64,000 bases of DNA. It comes from Otis tarda (lineage: Eukaryota; Chordata; Aves; Otidiformes; Otididae). This document shows positions 21,701 through 36,000 of this stretch, in pieces. The position numbers were made by a program, and so were the translations under genes. The first letter of the stretch is position 1, and every line of letters begins with the position of its first letter. Location of the stretch: the NCBI GenBank assembly GCA_026413225.1, contig CM048591.1, positions 73,496,052 through 73,560,051 of the forward strand, given 5' to 3'. Under the pieces are notes generated by a model. The model did no database searches, was not told where the DNA came from, and saw only the letters and a program-made list of their open reading frames with translations.

Positions 21701-24700
21701 CCACCTTCTTTGTAATCGTGCCCCAATGTGTTGCCATCTTCTTCTGACATCAAAGGGAGGCAAGGCAGGCAGGAAAGAAAGGTTCATTGCAATAGTTTCC
21801 TGCTAGTGAAAACAAAGTGAATAGCATTAGCATGATTGCACTTAATTTTATTTAAGAAAATTATATTGTGATCACTTAACTCAGGGCTATTAGAGGAGGG
21901 TAAACAGGATTGCAACTGTATGATTTTATCTCCAGTAATATCTTGTCACTTTCCTAGAACCATTTTCCCTTGGAAGGACTAGGAATTCCCCCTGCACGGA
22001 ATGACTGTCACGGCAAGGTGAGGTACGGAGCACAATGAAATAGCTGAGTTAGGTCTGTTATTAGGACATAAATGCCAGTTACATTTTCACTATAAAAACA
22101 CAATATTATTCAACAATAAGACCTGTCAGTCACTTTATGTGTTTCTGCACCTCTCCAGAACACTTAGGAGGCATCACTGCTTACCAGGTAGTGCTTGCCC
22201 TGCATTGACTTTTGAGAGGAAAGTAAAGAATTTAATTTCTGCCCGTGGTGGAAAATGAGGCAAAGACATGGATCTGGACTTGGAGTGCTTCTATGTCTGC
22301 TTCTCTTCAAAATTTCAGAGTTTGTGTTTGTTAACACTCTCCACAAACCAGAGTTATTTGCAAGATTCAGATTTAGAATTTGTTAAAAATGCAAAGAATT
22401 AACTGTTCCTCCACAAAATCAGATGTTGGAGGATTGGAATTTCAGTGGTTTTAAAAGAAAAAAGATGTTACCCAGGTTGGTGGGATTGATGTTTTTTTTC
22501 TGCCTACCAGCAGATGATCTTGGTTAACACCTTTCTAAACAGAAATGGAATCTGAATCACAGCAAAGACTTTCTTTTTGTTGTAAACTCTTAAGCTGTGA
22601 CTATTTAAACAGTAAGGGTTTTGTAATCCCTTAGTGTATTTTTAAGTCTAGGTACCTCAGATACTATTTGCAGAGTATGGAAGATGCTCTGGAGAAAGCA
22701 GAATTGTTAATATATAATTCATTTGCATTATGCATGTGAGCTGAATGATAAAGCAGACACAGACTGTAAGGTATGTTGTTAAAAGATGAAATAAATCCAT
22801 AGAATTGTTTTGAAGTGAGTGAAGTCACCCTTCGGATTTTTGTTGTGTTTTGGCAATTTTGGCCACCTGTTTACTTGCTTGAACTGTGAAGTGAATGAAA
22901 AATGAATAAGATGATTGCTCTTTCTCCAATACATTCTTGGTTCTTTCTTGAACATTTGCCCTTACCAGGTCTCAACATCTATTACAGTTATCAGTATTAT
23001 TCCCATCCTACAAGTAAGGGAGAAAAAAAAAAAACAACAACCTTACAAAAACCACAAAGCGATGCAGGAACTTGCTCAGTGTCATCCTATGCACATGGTA
23101 GACACATGCCCCTGCCCAGGCAACTCTTAGAGCCACCAGTGCATGGGAATCACTACTGAACATTTAATTTGCTGTCCCTGAAATACATAGATTCAGGAAA
23201 GAGGGTTTATCTTTGTTAATTTATTTCTGTTAAAAGATCTAGAGTAGAAGGGACCCAGAAAGCAATTACTAAGCTGTTTTGATGAAGTGATTTGGGGATC
23301 CAGATAACGATGAACATAGTATGCAAACCAGGACTTAGCTGTTAAAGGAAAACCAAATGTCAAGAAAAGTTCAAACAGAGCCCACGTCTTAATTCTTATT
23401 ATTTATGAATATGCAAATATATTTGTGTAGGTGAAAAAGGTTTACCATAAACGTGCGCTCAAAAGGCACTCACAAAGGACTGTTTCCTACCTCATCCTGT
23501 TCTTCCTTCCCTTACACCCCCAACAGGGATTTAACCTAAATGGGTCATGAGTTGACTAACTTTGATGTGAATGGTAAACACTTCCTCTCCTACTCTACAA
23601 AGTGTGGTTAATATTTATAGGGACTGAGATATATTAAGTCATTTCAGAAGGAGCATATATATTCCCACAAACATGGGGGCAGGGGAATGGAGGGGAAGAG
23701 ATTGTCAAAGTTTACAAAGACATCAGATCATGAAGAGCCTCATGAAGACATTAGATGCTGAAGGAGCTAGTTATTTACAAAAGGAACACAGTCATTTTAA
23801 TGAACACATTTCATGAAAGTTTAATACTGTCTTACGCTATGCATCTTAAATCTCAGACTGAAACAAGGTGATTACATGTGAATCTCTGCTTTCCTTTTTT
23901 CATCCAACATTGTTGTTAGAAGCATTAACCCTAACAATTCAAAGGGAAAGTAGAGAGCTTTCAGATGTAGAGCTTCAAAACTTTTGATTTATGTAAGCTT
24001 CTTGATTTTAGAAATTTTTGCTTCACCTTTGAACGTGCTGACACTGGGCTTTTGCTGGAGGCCTGACTGACATGATAAATCATAAAGCTCATCAGAATTC
24101 TGGCTTTTTTTTTTCCCTTTGAAAAAAATAATGACTGAAGCATGCAGACAGAGAGTGTAATTTTACAGTGCCCAAGCTGGGCACAGGACAGAGATCAGGC
24201 AACAGGAACTCCACATTCACCAGAGGAGGAAAGCTCTAAGTCTTGCATCCTTTGTCTCACCCTCAGCACTTTTCCACTTCACAACCTTGTGGATAACCCC
24301 ACATTCTTTACTCCATTCCATTCTCGTCTATTGTGCATTGTAGTTTTTGGTATTACTATTCCCCTTTCCATTTTTCGTGTTCATGCACAGGGTTTGTGTT
24401 CCTCTGCTCTCTGCCGTTCAAAGTGGAGATGTTATTCTGCCTCATACTTTGCCTGCCATATCTTACCGCTTAATGCCACATCACACCCTAGCTGGAATAA
24501 TTTGTGCTTCAGCATCTTGTAAGATTTTTGTATGCTTTCCACTGCCAAATTACTGTTTTCCCTGTCTCATCACCTTTGGTCTCAGCCCTCCTCAGTTGTG
24601 CAGATGGAGATGGGGAAGAGTTGTATAATTAAACATTAACGTGACAGCATATACACTTGTCAGTTGGTGAGGTGTGCCATAGACATGTGCCTTAGCACAC

Positions 24701-26979
24701 AGGCTGTTCTCAGCCGCAGCTTAGATTATCAGTACTACAGACTGCTTTGAAAGATATTAACAAACACTGAAACGATAGTAAAAGCAATGTGAGGTGTGGG
24801 AAGGTAAAAGTAATCCAACTGATATGTTTAGTTTGATTCCCTGCTTTGCTATCAGCTTCACGTGCCTTTGTCTAAATACTCTGTGGCTCCAGCCCAGTGT
24901 ATCTATGATCCATCTGCCCTCAAGGGCCGCTGGGTTCATGAATTGCAAAGGGGAAGACAAGCTCAAGATCCATTAAGGAAAAAAAGGAGGCGAAACCTGG
25001 ATTTCTTCACATCTAGGTACAGATACTACGTTGTGCTTTATTTCGAGGGACAGGTGGTCAACCACCTACTCTCTAAAAGGATACTCCAGGTAGACTCTCT
25101 TGGTTAGAGGAGGGAATGCCATGGCAGCACCTAAATCCTTGTGTGAATCTAGCCCTCACTTAGAGCTAGTAGCTAAGAGCTACTAGAGCTGGTAGCTCAC
25201 AACAGAAGCAAAGATCTGGAAGCTCCTCAGGCAGTGTAGCCATAACAGCCAGTTACAGAATCTCCATCACCAACAGACCCTAATCCTTCGGGATGAGCTA
25301 AAAGGACTTCCAGTAGTAAGTCCGTAATGCCTAGCAGGTCTGGGAGACTTTTAAATCACGTTAAGTGACTTTGATCTCTAGGAAGCAGGATACATGATGC
25401 AGTTTTCAATAACTCTACAAGAACCTATCTTAGGTACCAATTTCTTCTGCAGAGAGCCCTTGGATAGTGAACATACATATCTTCTCACAACTTCCACCTG
25501 AGTAATACGCATAGTTTTTGACCACTGTTGACCTGCAGAGCTGCCCAAAACTGAAGAGTCCTGTTTCAGTTAGGAAGGAATGCACAGACCTGCAGATGGG
25601 TCTGCAGCGCAGGATGGATGGTTCCTCTGTTGTGAGGCAGCTTTAAATGAGAACAGCGTGCAAAATGAGGCTGTTTGTGCTGGCCTCAGGAGGAAAGAAA
25701 TCTTTTCCTTTAGCTCAGTGATGCATGTCATACTGGAAGTTGGCAGAGAAATGTTTCTTTCCCTCATGCATAACAAGGCCCCCAAGATCTCAGAACAGCT
25801 CTGCTACCTGTAAATGGCAAATATCCATTTTTCATCAACTGTTCAAACAAACCAGAAATACTAAAAAAAATCACTATGTCCTTTGCTCAGAAATGTCTGC
25901 TGTCCCTTTCCAGCTAAACCAGAGTTTCTCCTGGTCCCTGGTATGGACCATTTGAAATGTTTTCTGTATTTTCCTTACTTAATCTTTGAGAACATAATGT
26001 GCTTTGGCAGGAAGCTGTTCATGCCCTTCAGGACAAGCCTCTCTCTCTATATTACTCAAATATTAAATACTTCCTGGCATGTTTTGAAATCTAGGGCTTG
26101 CTTCTATGCCAATAGTTCTGCCTTAACTGTTTCTAAGAGTATATTTGAAGAAGATATAAACTTTAAAACACCTTGTGGCATAACTCCTCCCATGCAACTG
26201 TTTTCCTCCCATGAGAAACTGTTTACTTTTGACTTTCATCAGCATCAGTTTATCGACTTTGCTCTCCTAAGCAGCACTGGCTACAAAATTAAGCAACCTT
26301 GTTGGACAGCTTAGAGTCACAGGGACTCTTCAACATTGCACAGGTGACTATAAAATCCCAGGAGTCCTTAGTCTTGGGGAGAATATTCAGCATCTCATGG
26401 TGGGACTGCGGCGTTAGAGATACCAGAGCTTGCTAACCTCATGATCAGCACCTCAGGGATGATGTGTAGGACATGAGAGACCAGGACCAGTTCCTGGGGC
26501 TCAACCCCAGCTGCAGTTTAGTCAGATGGACATTCAAGCCCCTTCCCCATATTCTAATTTCTATCACAAAGAATATAATCAAAGCAGGCAATCAGGGAGC
26601 TTTGATGAACTCCAGAAGGCCCATATTGCTGCTGATAGTCCATCAGAAAAAGTGACTGCATGGGGCAGCGCAACTCCCCTGAGGCCATCAGGAAGAACAT
26701 GGTTTGTTTTGCTTTTAGCTATTTTTCCTGCTAATACAGAAAAATCTCTGTATTATACAAACTCTATATTAAAGTGTTGAAGGAAGAAAAATAATGTTCG
26801 CTTATGTTGAGGAGCCTTAAGATAGAATGGAAATGCTTATGGCACTGCAAAACAGTATTTCCAGAATCAGAAGGCTTTATAAAACAGTAAGTATGTACAG
26901 AACAGAAGCTAAGAAACAAAAGGAGAAACTCTGTCTACGAAACATTTCCCAGCTGGCTACAGACCTACTAAGGGTCAGT
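18765..26979. other. Unassigned AT-rich non-coding DNA
   Basis: About 8.2 kb without a recognisable gene or transposon. Seen here: A-rich tracts near 20525 and 23025, a T-run near 24107, and a small perfect hairpin at 25166-25186 (nine-base stem CTAGTAGCT/AGCTACTAG, three-base loop). The longest frames (for example 24142-24522 and 25883-26314 on plus) are Cys/Phe/Leu-rich, lack family resemblance and have no neighbouring exons. Confidence 0.55.
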
Positions 26980-27062
26980 TCTGAGGAGGAGGGGTTGGAC
27001 TAGATGACCTTTGAGGGTCCCTTCCAACTCTAACCATTCTATGATTCTATGATTCTATGATT
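26980..27062 (+). mobile_element. CR1 LINE 3' tail fragment
   Basis: The stretch contains GGTTGGACTAGATGACC followed by the TTCCAACTCTAACC segment and three ATTCTATG-type units, the hallmark 3' terminus of avian CR1 elements. It is a severely 5'-truncated copy with only the 3' UTR. The orientation is plus. Confidence 0.92.
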
Positions 27063-30000
27063 TTCTTTACGAGAAGTACCAGGCAAAAGGAACTGACAAT
27101 GCTAGGTGTTTAATGATGCTCTCCAGCTCAGCCCAGACTCTCCCCTTTGAACATTCAGCATCATTTCCCCATGGAAAATAAATTCATCATATCAAATTCC
27201 TTTCATCAGCCCACTTGGTGGAAAGCTGCCTTCTCAACCCCACTCCACTGTTTTTCCAGACTCTCTCCCCAAAATAGACTTCTCACAACTCACTCTCCTC
27301 TCTAGAGGGCTCCCAGGAGGACTGGATGATCTTCTCCCCATTGTTTAGCTGTTCACCTCAGCTGGAAGAAAAGCAATTACCCCTGAGTGGACCAAGCCCA
27401 GTGGTTCTCCCTGGGCCAGTTGGTTTTAGATGGGTCTTGTCTGCAAACACCACACAGCTTCCTGGCTGTGAGATAATCTCTACTCAGAAAAGGGAATGGC
27501 ACATACTGCGAAGAACAGATGTGAGGCTAAAACGTACCATTCCCAAGCAGTCATGGAATAAACAGAAAGTCTCATTAATACATCTGATCTGTAACAATAA
27601 AATTTTATGATTGAAAGTCAGGCAAGAAAAAGTGCAGATGTTATTTTCATGTAATATTTGTTTGTTGTTTTCTAACTAAGGTAGAAAATCAGTTGTCTTG
27701 GCTTTTTCATACGTATCATCACCCTTATGGCAAGATTGCCTTTCTGTTGTCAGTTGGGTGTTTCTGATCTGTTGAGTGGACATTGTCTTATATATTTGTC
27801 TTTTTCTGCTTTCATAATTAATTTGTTACCACAGGCTTGACTGAATGGGGATGCATTTTTCATGTTTGGCATTTAGCTTTGACCTAGCAAAATACGTACT
27901 CTATGAAAATCCTGAGTAATCCCTCTGAATTAGAGTTAACATGGCTACAGAGGAACAAAAATTTCATGTTCTTACTGATACCAAGCATGTGCTTCTTCCA
28001 GTCAGTGTTGATCAGTCTACTCAGGAAACAAGATGATGACAGGAATATTTCCATCCTCCTATATAAATTAAAGCAAATATTTTTAAAAGCAATTGGAGAT
28101 TTTGTTTGCAGAGTATGAAGCAATACAAAGGAACTGATTTCTTTTTCTTTAGTTAAAGAGTAAAATATCAGCCTCTGAAGAAATATGTCCTTTGAAATAA
28201 AAAGATTGGCACCATGAATGACTTCTGAAAAAAGGTGATCTGACCATGCTAACAATACTAGAGTTGGAATCTCAAGTAGTTTATACCAACGTTATTTGTT
28301 TTGCTCTGCAGTTCACATTCATAAAATCCATTTTTATTAACTCTGCAGAATTTGTCAATCAGCAAATGGGATCATTCTATAATTCTGTACCAGACAAACA
28401 GCTCTCTCATAAATGTATTTATGAAGTGCTTTTATACACAAATATTTATTTCTGCAGACAAACAAGAAGAAAATGCCACAGTACTTCAGCAGCCTCAGAG
28501 CAGATTAGAAGGGTGGTTTCCAGGACATAAAACACCAAGACTGAGAGCAAGACGTGGATGAATTCAGTAGTTCATTTTGTATCCCCATCCAAAGAGAAGG
28601 AAGAAAATTACATGCCTTTCGTGGTTTATTCTCTCACTAGTCTGGAGTTGTGCAGTATTCTCCAAGAGCAAGAAGAAAGTGGTGACTCATGAACATGTCT
28701 TAACAGAAGGAGTATGAGAGAGTGAACTTAGGGGAGGAGAGGAGAGTGTGATTGAAGGAATTGTCTAAGTAGGGAAACCGCTATGAAGGTCTGGAGATAT
28801 CAGAAAATGGAGCTAGAAGTATGGGACAAACAGAAGGAAAGGAACCCTTTATATGAAAGGGCATGCAAAGTGCAGAGGTCAGCAGAGTCCTGCAGTAAAA
28901 GCCTTGTATGTTTGTGACTGAGGGTGCAAGACTACATCGATAGAGGTATCTGTAGTAGTTGGGATAGCTGTGTTAAAAGCTCCGACCACCGCAGGGGTGA
29001 AAGTGCAAAGAGAATTAATGGACTTCAATGCTCTCAGTGTCTTCCATTGTTTATGGCACTGTTGTCTCAAAAGTGGCAAAAGCTCTGGTAATAGACATGG
29101 AAATAATTTTGTACCCACCTGAGGAGGCATTGCATGGGTCCCTTTACAGACGATTTAGATTGTACCTCTATCTGGTATTTGCTAGTTTCTGAGCTGAGTG
29201 CATCAATAACTTATAAGTAACTAAAAAACTGGATAGCTTATAAATTTCATTTACAACTACCATTACTTTCTCAGTCTCAGAACCAGTCATAAAGCAGACG
29301 GAGCTACACTGATTTATAGCAGCTAAAGATTTGCTCAAAGAGTTCAGCCCTACCAGTGCCTCTCTATCGATCATGCTTCAGAGAAAGGCTTGGAAACCGG
29401 GGACAAATCTCTCATGGATTGTTTGAACCAGTATTTCCTAACCTTACCAAACCTATCATTATAAGGCCCTATTATGTATTGATACAGCTATAACTGGGGT
29501 TTATGTTTATATGCTTCCCTTTGATTTTGACTAAAACATACTCAGATTTTCATCAGTTTTCCTGATTGTTTTCATTTTTATGTGCTGCACAGGAGTGAGA
29601 CAGCTCAAACACTTAGCATTTGTATCTCTCTTCACTTCCCAATCTATGACTGCACATTTTTAGCATTGTTTACTGGTGCAGAAACACCAGTAGCCTGTGA
29701 CTTTTTGCATGCTTTTGCTAATGCTTGCCAATTTTTTGCTAAGGAGTATTCATAGATCAGTGATCAGTTAGATATCCTGGACTACAGATTTATTAACACA
29801 TACACTCATCATTTCTCACTCATTATGTTAGGAATAACTATTTTTGGAAATGAGACAGAGAATCAGATACTAAATTTCTAGTCTCCTCATTTTGATGGAT
29901 ACAACTGCATGGCATCCCTGTTACTACAGTGGAAAAGACATACTGAGCTTAGATTTGGGTGTTTGAGGTATGTTATTGGAATCATAACACAAGAAAAGGT

Positions 30001-33000
30001 TCATTTGTTTTGATTTTCCAATTTATAATTAAAAACAATAATTTATCATCTGTTAAATTACTGGCTTGTTTTGTCTACGTTGCATCAGCCAATTCTTCTG
30101 GAAGAGCACGGCAGTGTATCTGTGGGAGCAGCGTGTCTGCGTGGCTCAGGCATGTGCCCAGAGGTAAGCAAGCAGGTACTGCTTTACCCACAAAGAGGGT
30201 AGGAAGAGTTTGTCCTCATTCTGCTGAAATCAGTGAATGACATATGCTTAATTTCAAAACTCAAGTAGTAGCAGAAATGCCTGACACGTGAGTTACCATA
30301 TGGCAAAAGACACCGGAGCTTGTACTCCTCACGCTTCCGGTGAGAAAATAATCATTTTGTTAAAACTGCAATTACAGGAACTTCTCAATTTTATCCGCAC
30401 GCTTCTTTTTCTAGTTCATTTTGTGATCATTTGTCTATTCTACTCACTTGCAATTTTCCATCTGATATCCAGATTATCAACTATTCTGAAAGGAAAATGC
30501 CCATACCATCTGTCTGATCAGCATTCAGCAGGAAGAGACCGTGTTTGACCTGGGAATCTCGCACGTGTCTAGACAAATACTTGACCTTGAAGCCAGAAGG
30601 GAAAAGGGCATTACCAATTAAGCCACGGATGATAGGTACATTTTGAATTAATAAATGTACAATTCTGTCTTCCCTCAAGAGAACGTAAGGCAGGAGAGTG
30701 GTAAAATGTAGAAGAAATCCATCACAGATGTGAATTTGTCTGTGACAAGCTGGAGTGCCTCATAATATCTCAGTAATATGATCAAAATTCTGTTGCAATC
30801 TAATGCCTGTGCTTCATTAGTAAACATTTGGCCAGCTCTAAATTTATGCCAAAGAGAGACAATTGCAGTGTGATTGGCTATGGCAAACCACGTACGCCTA
30901 TAGGTGGGGGAAGCGCTGATGGGCACTACAGCAATGCCACGTAGTTGGCAATATAAGTTTGGGTGGTGGTGTGTCTGAGAGAGGGAAGCTGTTGATGTTG
31001 ATGTGACTTTGTACCACACCAGCTGAACAAAACGCACCCATAATCAACCACTGACTTTGTTGGACTGTTTTCCAGTTGGCTGACCTTGCCCTGGCTAATG
31101 ATGTGCATGCCAGTCTGGTGAAGGCTTGGCCTTTTCTCTGCTCCTGCTCAGTCCCTTGAAGGGTAAAGGTTGCAGAAGATGGTGTTTGGACCCAAAACCT
31201 CATCCACAGCTCAGTGAAGTCCTTGGAGAGACACTCAGCCTCTTCATGGCTGTTGAATCAAACTGTAAGCTCAGCTTTGCTTTGCCCGCAAGATACGCTT
31301 AGCCAGCTGAAACCCTGGTAGAAAAAGTCCTCTGCCTGTAACACACATTTTCATCTCCATAAGAAGGTGATGCTGTGGTCTAATGGCAGACTTTGGTCTC
31401 AGCACAAGCTATTTGGACGAGCCTGCTATTTAGACATCAGATCTGTGAGTGTCTTCTTGCTCGAAGCTCTGACAGCAGGGTGATGAATTTTTGGTCTCTT
31501 TGGCACTGCAGAGTCTGATACTGCTCTGATCTGATCTGGAGCCTCTGGAGCCTCATCACCAGAGATCTGGGGTTTTATCGAGATGTGACTCATGCGATAG
31601 AAAATGGCCTCATACGCACATGTATATTTATGGCGCAATATCTGCAAGCTGCAGTCTGTCCTTCATTCATTTTCTAGAATAGCCAAATATAGGTTTGGGT
31701 TTTTCTCACTTCTGAGAGTCCCAAAGCACCTTGCAATTTATTTATGTTAGGCACACTGCCATTCTCGATTCCCAGTAATTGTGGTGTCGTCCCAGTTAAC
31801 AGCACAAGAGTGAAGGAAAACTCTGCCTGTGGCACATGTGGGGTTTTTGTCCACATGGTAGAGCTTGAGGGACTTTCAAGGCAGTCTACAAGGGACACAG
31901 AATAGATGCTGTGGTCCTCTGAAAAGTCCCCATGCTGTTGTGGCATGAGATCCCAACTAACTGTGTTGGGAAGGGCAGAGTGACACCAGAGCTGTCAAAA
32001 TCACCACCTTTTCCAGGTGCCTCTTGTTTCAGAAAGATGCTGGCAGCTTGTTCACAAAGAAATTAACCATCGATGCAGTCAGTCATTATTATTCTGGCTG
32101 CTGTTGCACCACAGCTGCAGGACGTGACTTCCAGCTTCACTTCAGGAGAGCATTGTCTCAGCCAAGCCACCTCACTGGCCCTGAGGACATTTTGGCCAGA
32201 GGAAAGCCACTGGGTTTATAGGCTAAATATGGGATTTATTTGAAGTACATCCTGATGGAAGTGTCATGTCTTTTGCATCTCAGTTGTGTGACAGACAGTC
32301 AGCCGGGGTGCCCTGAGGGGTGAACTGCAGAAGCTGGTGTCTGGTGGGAGGGGGCTTGTGGTGACCCCAAGTAGAGGAAAAGTCCCCATTGAGGTGAAGC
32401 AGGAACAGGTGTCTTTCTGAAAGGCCCTAAGGGACTGGTTTATGCTGTGACATGGCAAGGGAAAGAGGAACTGATAGATTTTCCTTAACTGAAATTGTAT
32501 CAAGATAAACTTTTTGGGGAAGTTGTAACGTTTTAACTCGTGGCTCTTTGTTTGCCCTGGTACAATGCCCTGTGTGTTGAATAGTGGTTGGAGAAAAGTT
32601 ACTAAAGCCATTTGATTATATTGCTAATGTGGTGACTTTTTTATTGTTATTTTTAGGGGATAAATGCAGAGCACAATAAAACCAGTGCTCCCTTTGGGGA
32701 AATACACATAGAGTATAGCTGACACAGGGGCTTGAAGGCTTTAGAATGGTATTCGATGATGCTAAAACCAAGAGCCATTTTTTATTATTTAATATTAATT
32801 ACATCTTCTGTAACTGTACATATTCTGTGCATCTTCTGTGCCACAGTATATGGAGAAAACGAAGCCCAACTAGAATTGATCCTTCACAAACTGAAATGTC
32901 CTTGTAACGGGACTTTACCACTTTACAAAAGAGCTGTAAAATATTACTGTATTTTATTTTTGAAAAAGTGATCACATTTTCCTTATACCAAGCAAAGCAA

Positions 33001-36000
33001 AAGGCAAATTACTCCAGAACAAAGAATAAAACATTTTGCTTATGTATAGACAGAAAGAGTTGGCAAGCATGCAAGAAAAGCTAGAAGTTATCAGGAATTT
33101 CAAAGGTTATGTTACAAAAGGCAAACCTGAAAAATAGTTAGTAACCATAGACTTAATGTCTTGTCTGTGTGTAAATTGAATAGAAGAATAGAATAGATGT
33201 TGGTGGCTCACTATTATAATCATGCAAATATTTTTATATTAAATACTTTTATGCTCTATGTTCAAAGTAAAAATAGAATAAAACAGTATCTCCAAAAGTA
33301 CTTCATTGCTGTCAAAGGCTCAGGATCCCAAAAGAAGCTGTAAGATTTTTCAGCTGGAAGTTGCCTTACAATGAGTACTCTTAAAACATTGACTTGCAAG
33401 CCTTCACCGACATATTGCACATGAATTCTCTACACATTATTTTTTCCTGAACACCAATGGACTTTGTAAGGCAGAAAGAAGCAATTAAAAATCTCTCTGT
33501 GATGTACTTGTGCTTATCCAAACTAATCTCAAACTAATCTGAATTTTACACTCTGCAGAGTGGCAAAAGCAAGCTATAAAAAGAAGTAACAGCTCCAGAC
33601 CAGAGACTTGTTTCCTCAAATCTCACATTATCAGAACTGGATGTAGGGAGGATGGGAGAGATCTGTAGCCATTAACAGAACAATAAATCATCCCATTAAG
33701 CTGAAGTGTAGAAATGTGACCTGTTACACTTCTATTTTTATTATGGTCATTCTCATGCCCGGAAGGATGGGATGTGAGCTGCAGAAATACCAGACTACTA
33801 GCTGTAACAAATTGCTGCAAAATAAAAAGTGTTTGGAAGAGCTAAGAAAGTTCTTAATGACAGCTTCTTCTTTAAACACAAGCCAGGCTCCTGTCTGGAT
33901 GTCAACAGCACAACTGAGCACTCTGAATGGTGGCTTTTTGGTGTTGATCAACAGGCAGCACTAGAAACATCTCAAAATCTCTGTATCAAGGCTGCTTTTT
34001 TTGTGTGGTGTTGATCGATAATAATGACCAACGCTCCTCTCTCCACTGTGATTTATGAAAAAATCACCAAAGGACTGTAGCACAGCTACCACCTCCGGCC
34101 AAGATGCAAAGGCACAAAAACTTGGCATCAACTGTATGTGGCAGGAAAAATGTTTTCCATTAGTCCTAATGTGAAGAGAAAAGGAGACTTGTACATCTTT
34201 CTAGGCCATCCTCATGCCCAGTTTACATTATGGAAGAAAGGGTATTTGAATGCTTTATTTGGCATGGAAAATCTTAATAAATAAGCACTTCAGTCTTAGA
34301 AGGCATGTCTGAACATCCTCCAATTATACTGCGGCAGTATGTCTGACTAACTGCTGTTATTCCAACTGCTGTTGTTTGTCCTTTTCATAAAGAAACAGCT
34401 TTTTCATGCTCAATACTTCTGAAGCACTGCTTTTCAAGGGTCTTAGCTCAAAACAAATTGCAAGGAAAACCTGCACCTTCCCAAACTTGTAAATCAATAT
34501 AATTTATTCTCTAAGTGCTGCAGCGATATGAATGAGTGCAGTCTAGCTTTCGTTGTTGCTAATAAGATACACTTATTATTGGAAAAGTAAAAGTGTTTCT
34601 GCAATTGAAGATAGCTTGCGTTTTATTGGTAGCATTAAAATAGCACCTAAAGGCCCCAAGCAGAACTTGTGGCCCTGATTTGTTCTGATCTGCATTGTTC
34701 TAAGCAGGATGGGAAGTGGTTTTTCTAGCTTGTGAACATTGCTGAGAGGACAAATATTTTTCCCTGTTCTCCAGCAGGTTGTAATTGAGTTATTTGTCAT
34801 TTCAATTTCAAAATGTCCTACTTTTTTCATTTGAACTGGACATTAACTTCCAGAAATTGATTCTTTTTATACATTTCTCTGCTATGTTAAATGCAAGGTC
34901 AGTACATGGAAATAATTCCTCGCGAAGGTACTCTTCCACAGCAATAATTTCATAGATCAGCCTCCTTTTTGGTAAGTGAATCAGGCAGATACCTGCAAGT
35001 ATCTCATCTTAATGGATTTTCCACAGCCTCTAAATAGTATCTGATGTGTCCTTGATGTGACCTCTCCAGTTTTTCTACAAACTTTTTGATTAATGCACAG
35101 ATATCCAGAGAGCAGCACTTGAATTTGATCTCCGAGTGCCTTGTGCGGAGGCCAGTGCAACCTGTGCCCAGTGGGTGGCAAGGATCCCACCCCACCCACC
35201 CCACCAAGGAAAACCCTTCACATCTGCCTTCTGGCAGAAATTGGTGGGGGATGCCACAGTTAGGAGGGAAAATAGAGGCCAGGAAGATCGGTGGTGCAAC
35301 CTGCACATTACAGTGGATGATAGACCTGATAACATATTCCCAAGAAAAGGAAAGAAGGGGGGAAAAAATACTTTAGAGCATGGCCACCTTTGTGGTGGCA
35401 TGGTCATGGGCTGCAGCATGCATTTGCTGAAGGAGAAGGGTAAGAAAAGGAGCTCCCCGTGGGTTCCAATCTCGCTCCCAGGATGGGGGCTCAGTGAGGA
35501 CAAGGCCCTGCCCTGGCTGGTCCTCTCTGACCCTGCAGCACAGAGCAGAAATTCTCCCCTCTCCTGCTTGCTATACTCCAGTGCAGCTTTGAAATTTGCA
35601 TGACACACATATCTATAAATGCCAGCTGTGGCTTTCAGTCATATAAGATGGGGTCAGAAACCTTACATGAATACTGGGGAAGGCTGGTGAGCATGTAACG
35701 CTTCTACAGCAGCAGCATTCAGGCATGGCAGAGTGATAAAGGGACCCATCCTGTGCCATGGGAAGGAGCCTGGAAATGAAAACGAGAGAAGTTTAGAACA
35801 GAAAAAAGGTATTCCAAGTGTTACAGAAGCTGATGGTTATGTACATCACTGCTGTGCTTTGCTGATGGGTAATTATCAGAGTAAACACTTTTTTTTTTTT
35901 TCAGCTGGAAATCACACCTTGTCAAAAATAAAAACTTTACAAGAAAAATGACTTTGATGCACCTCTCGGTCCCTCCATAGCTCAAAGAGGTTTTGCAGGT

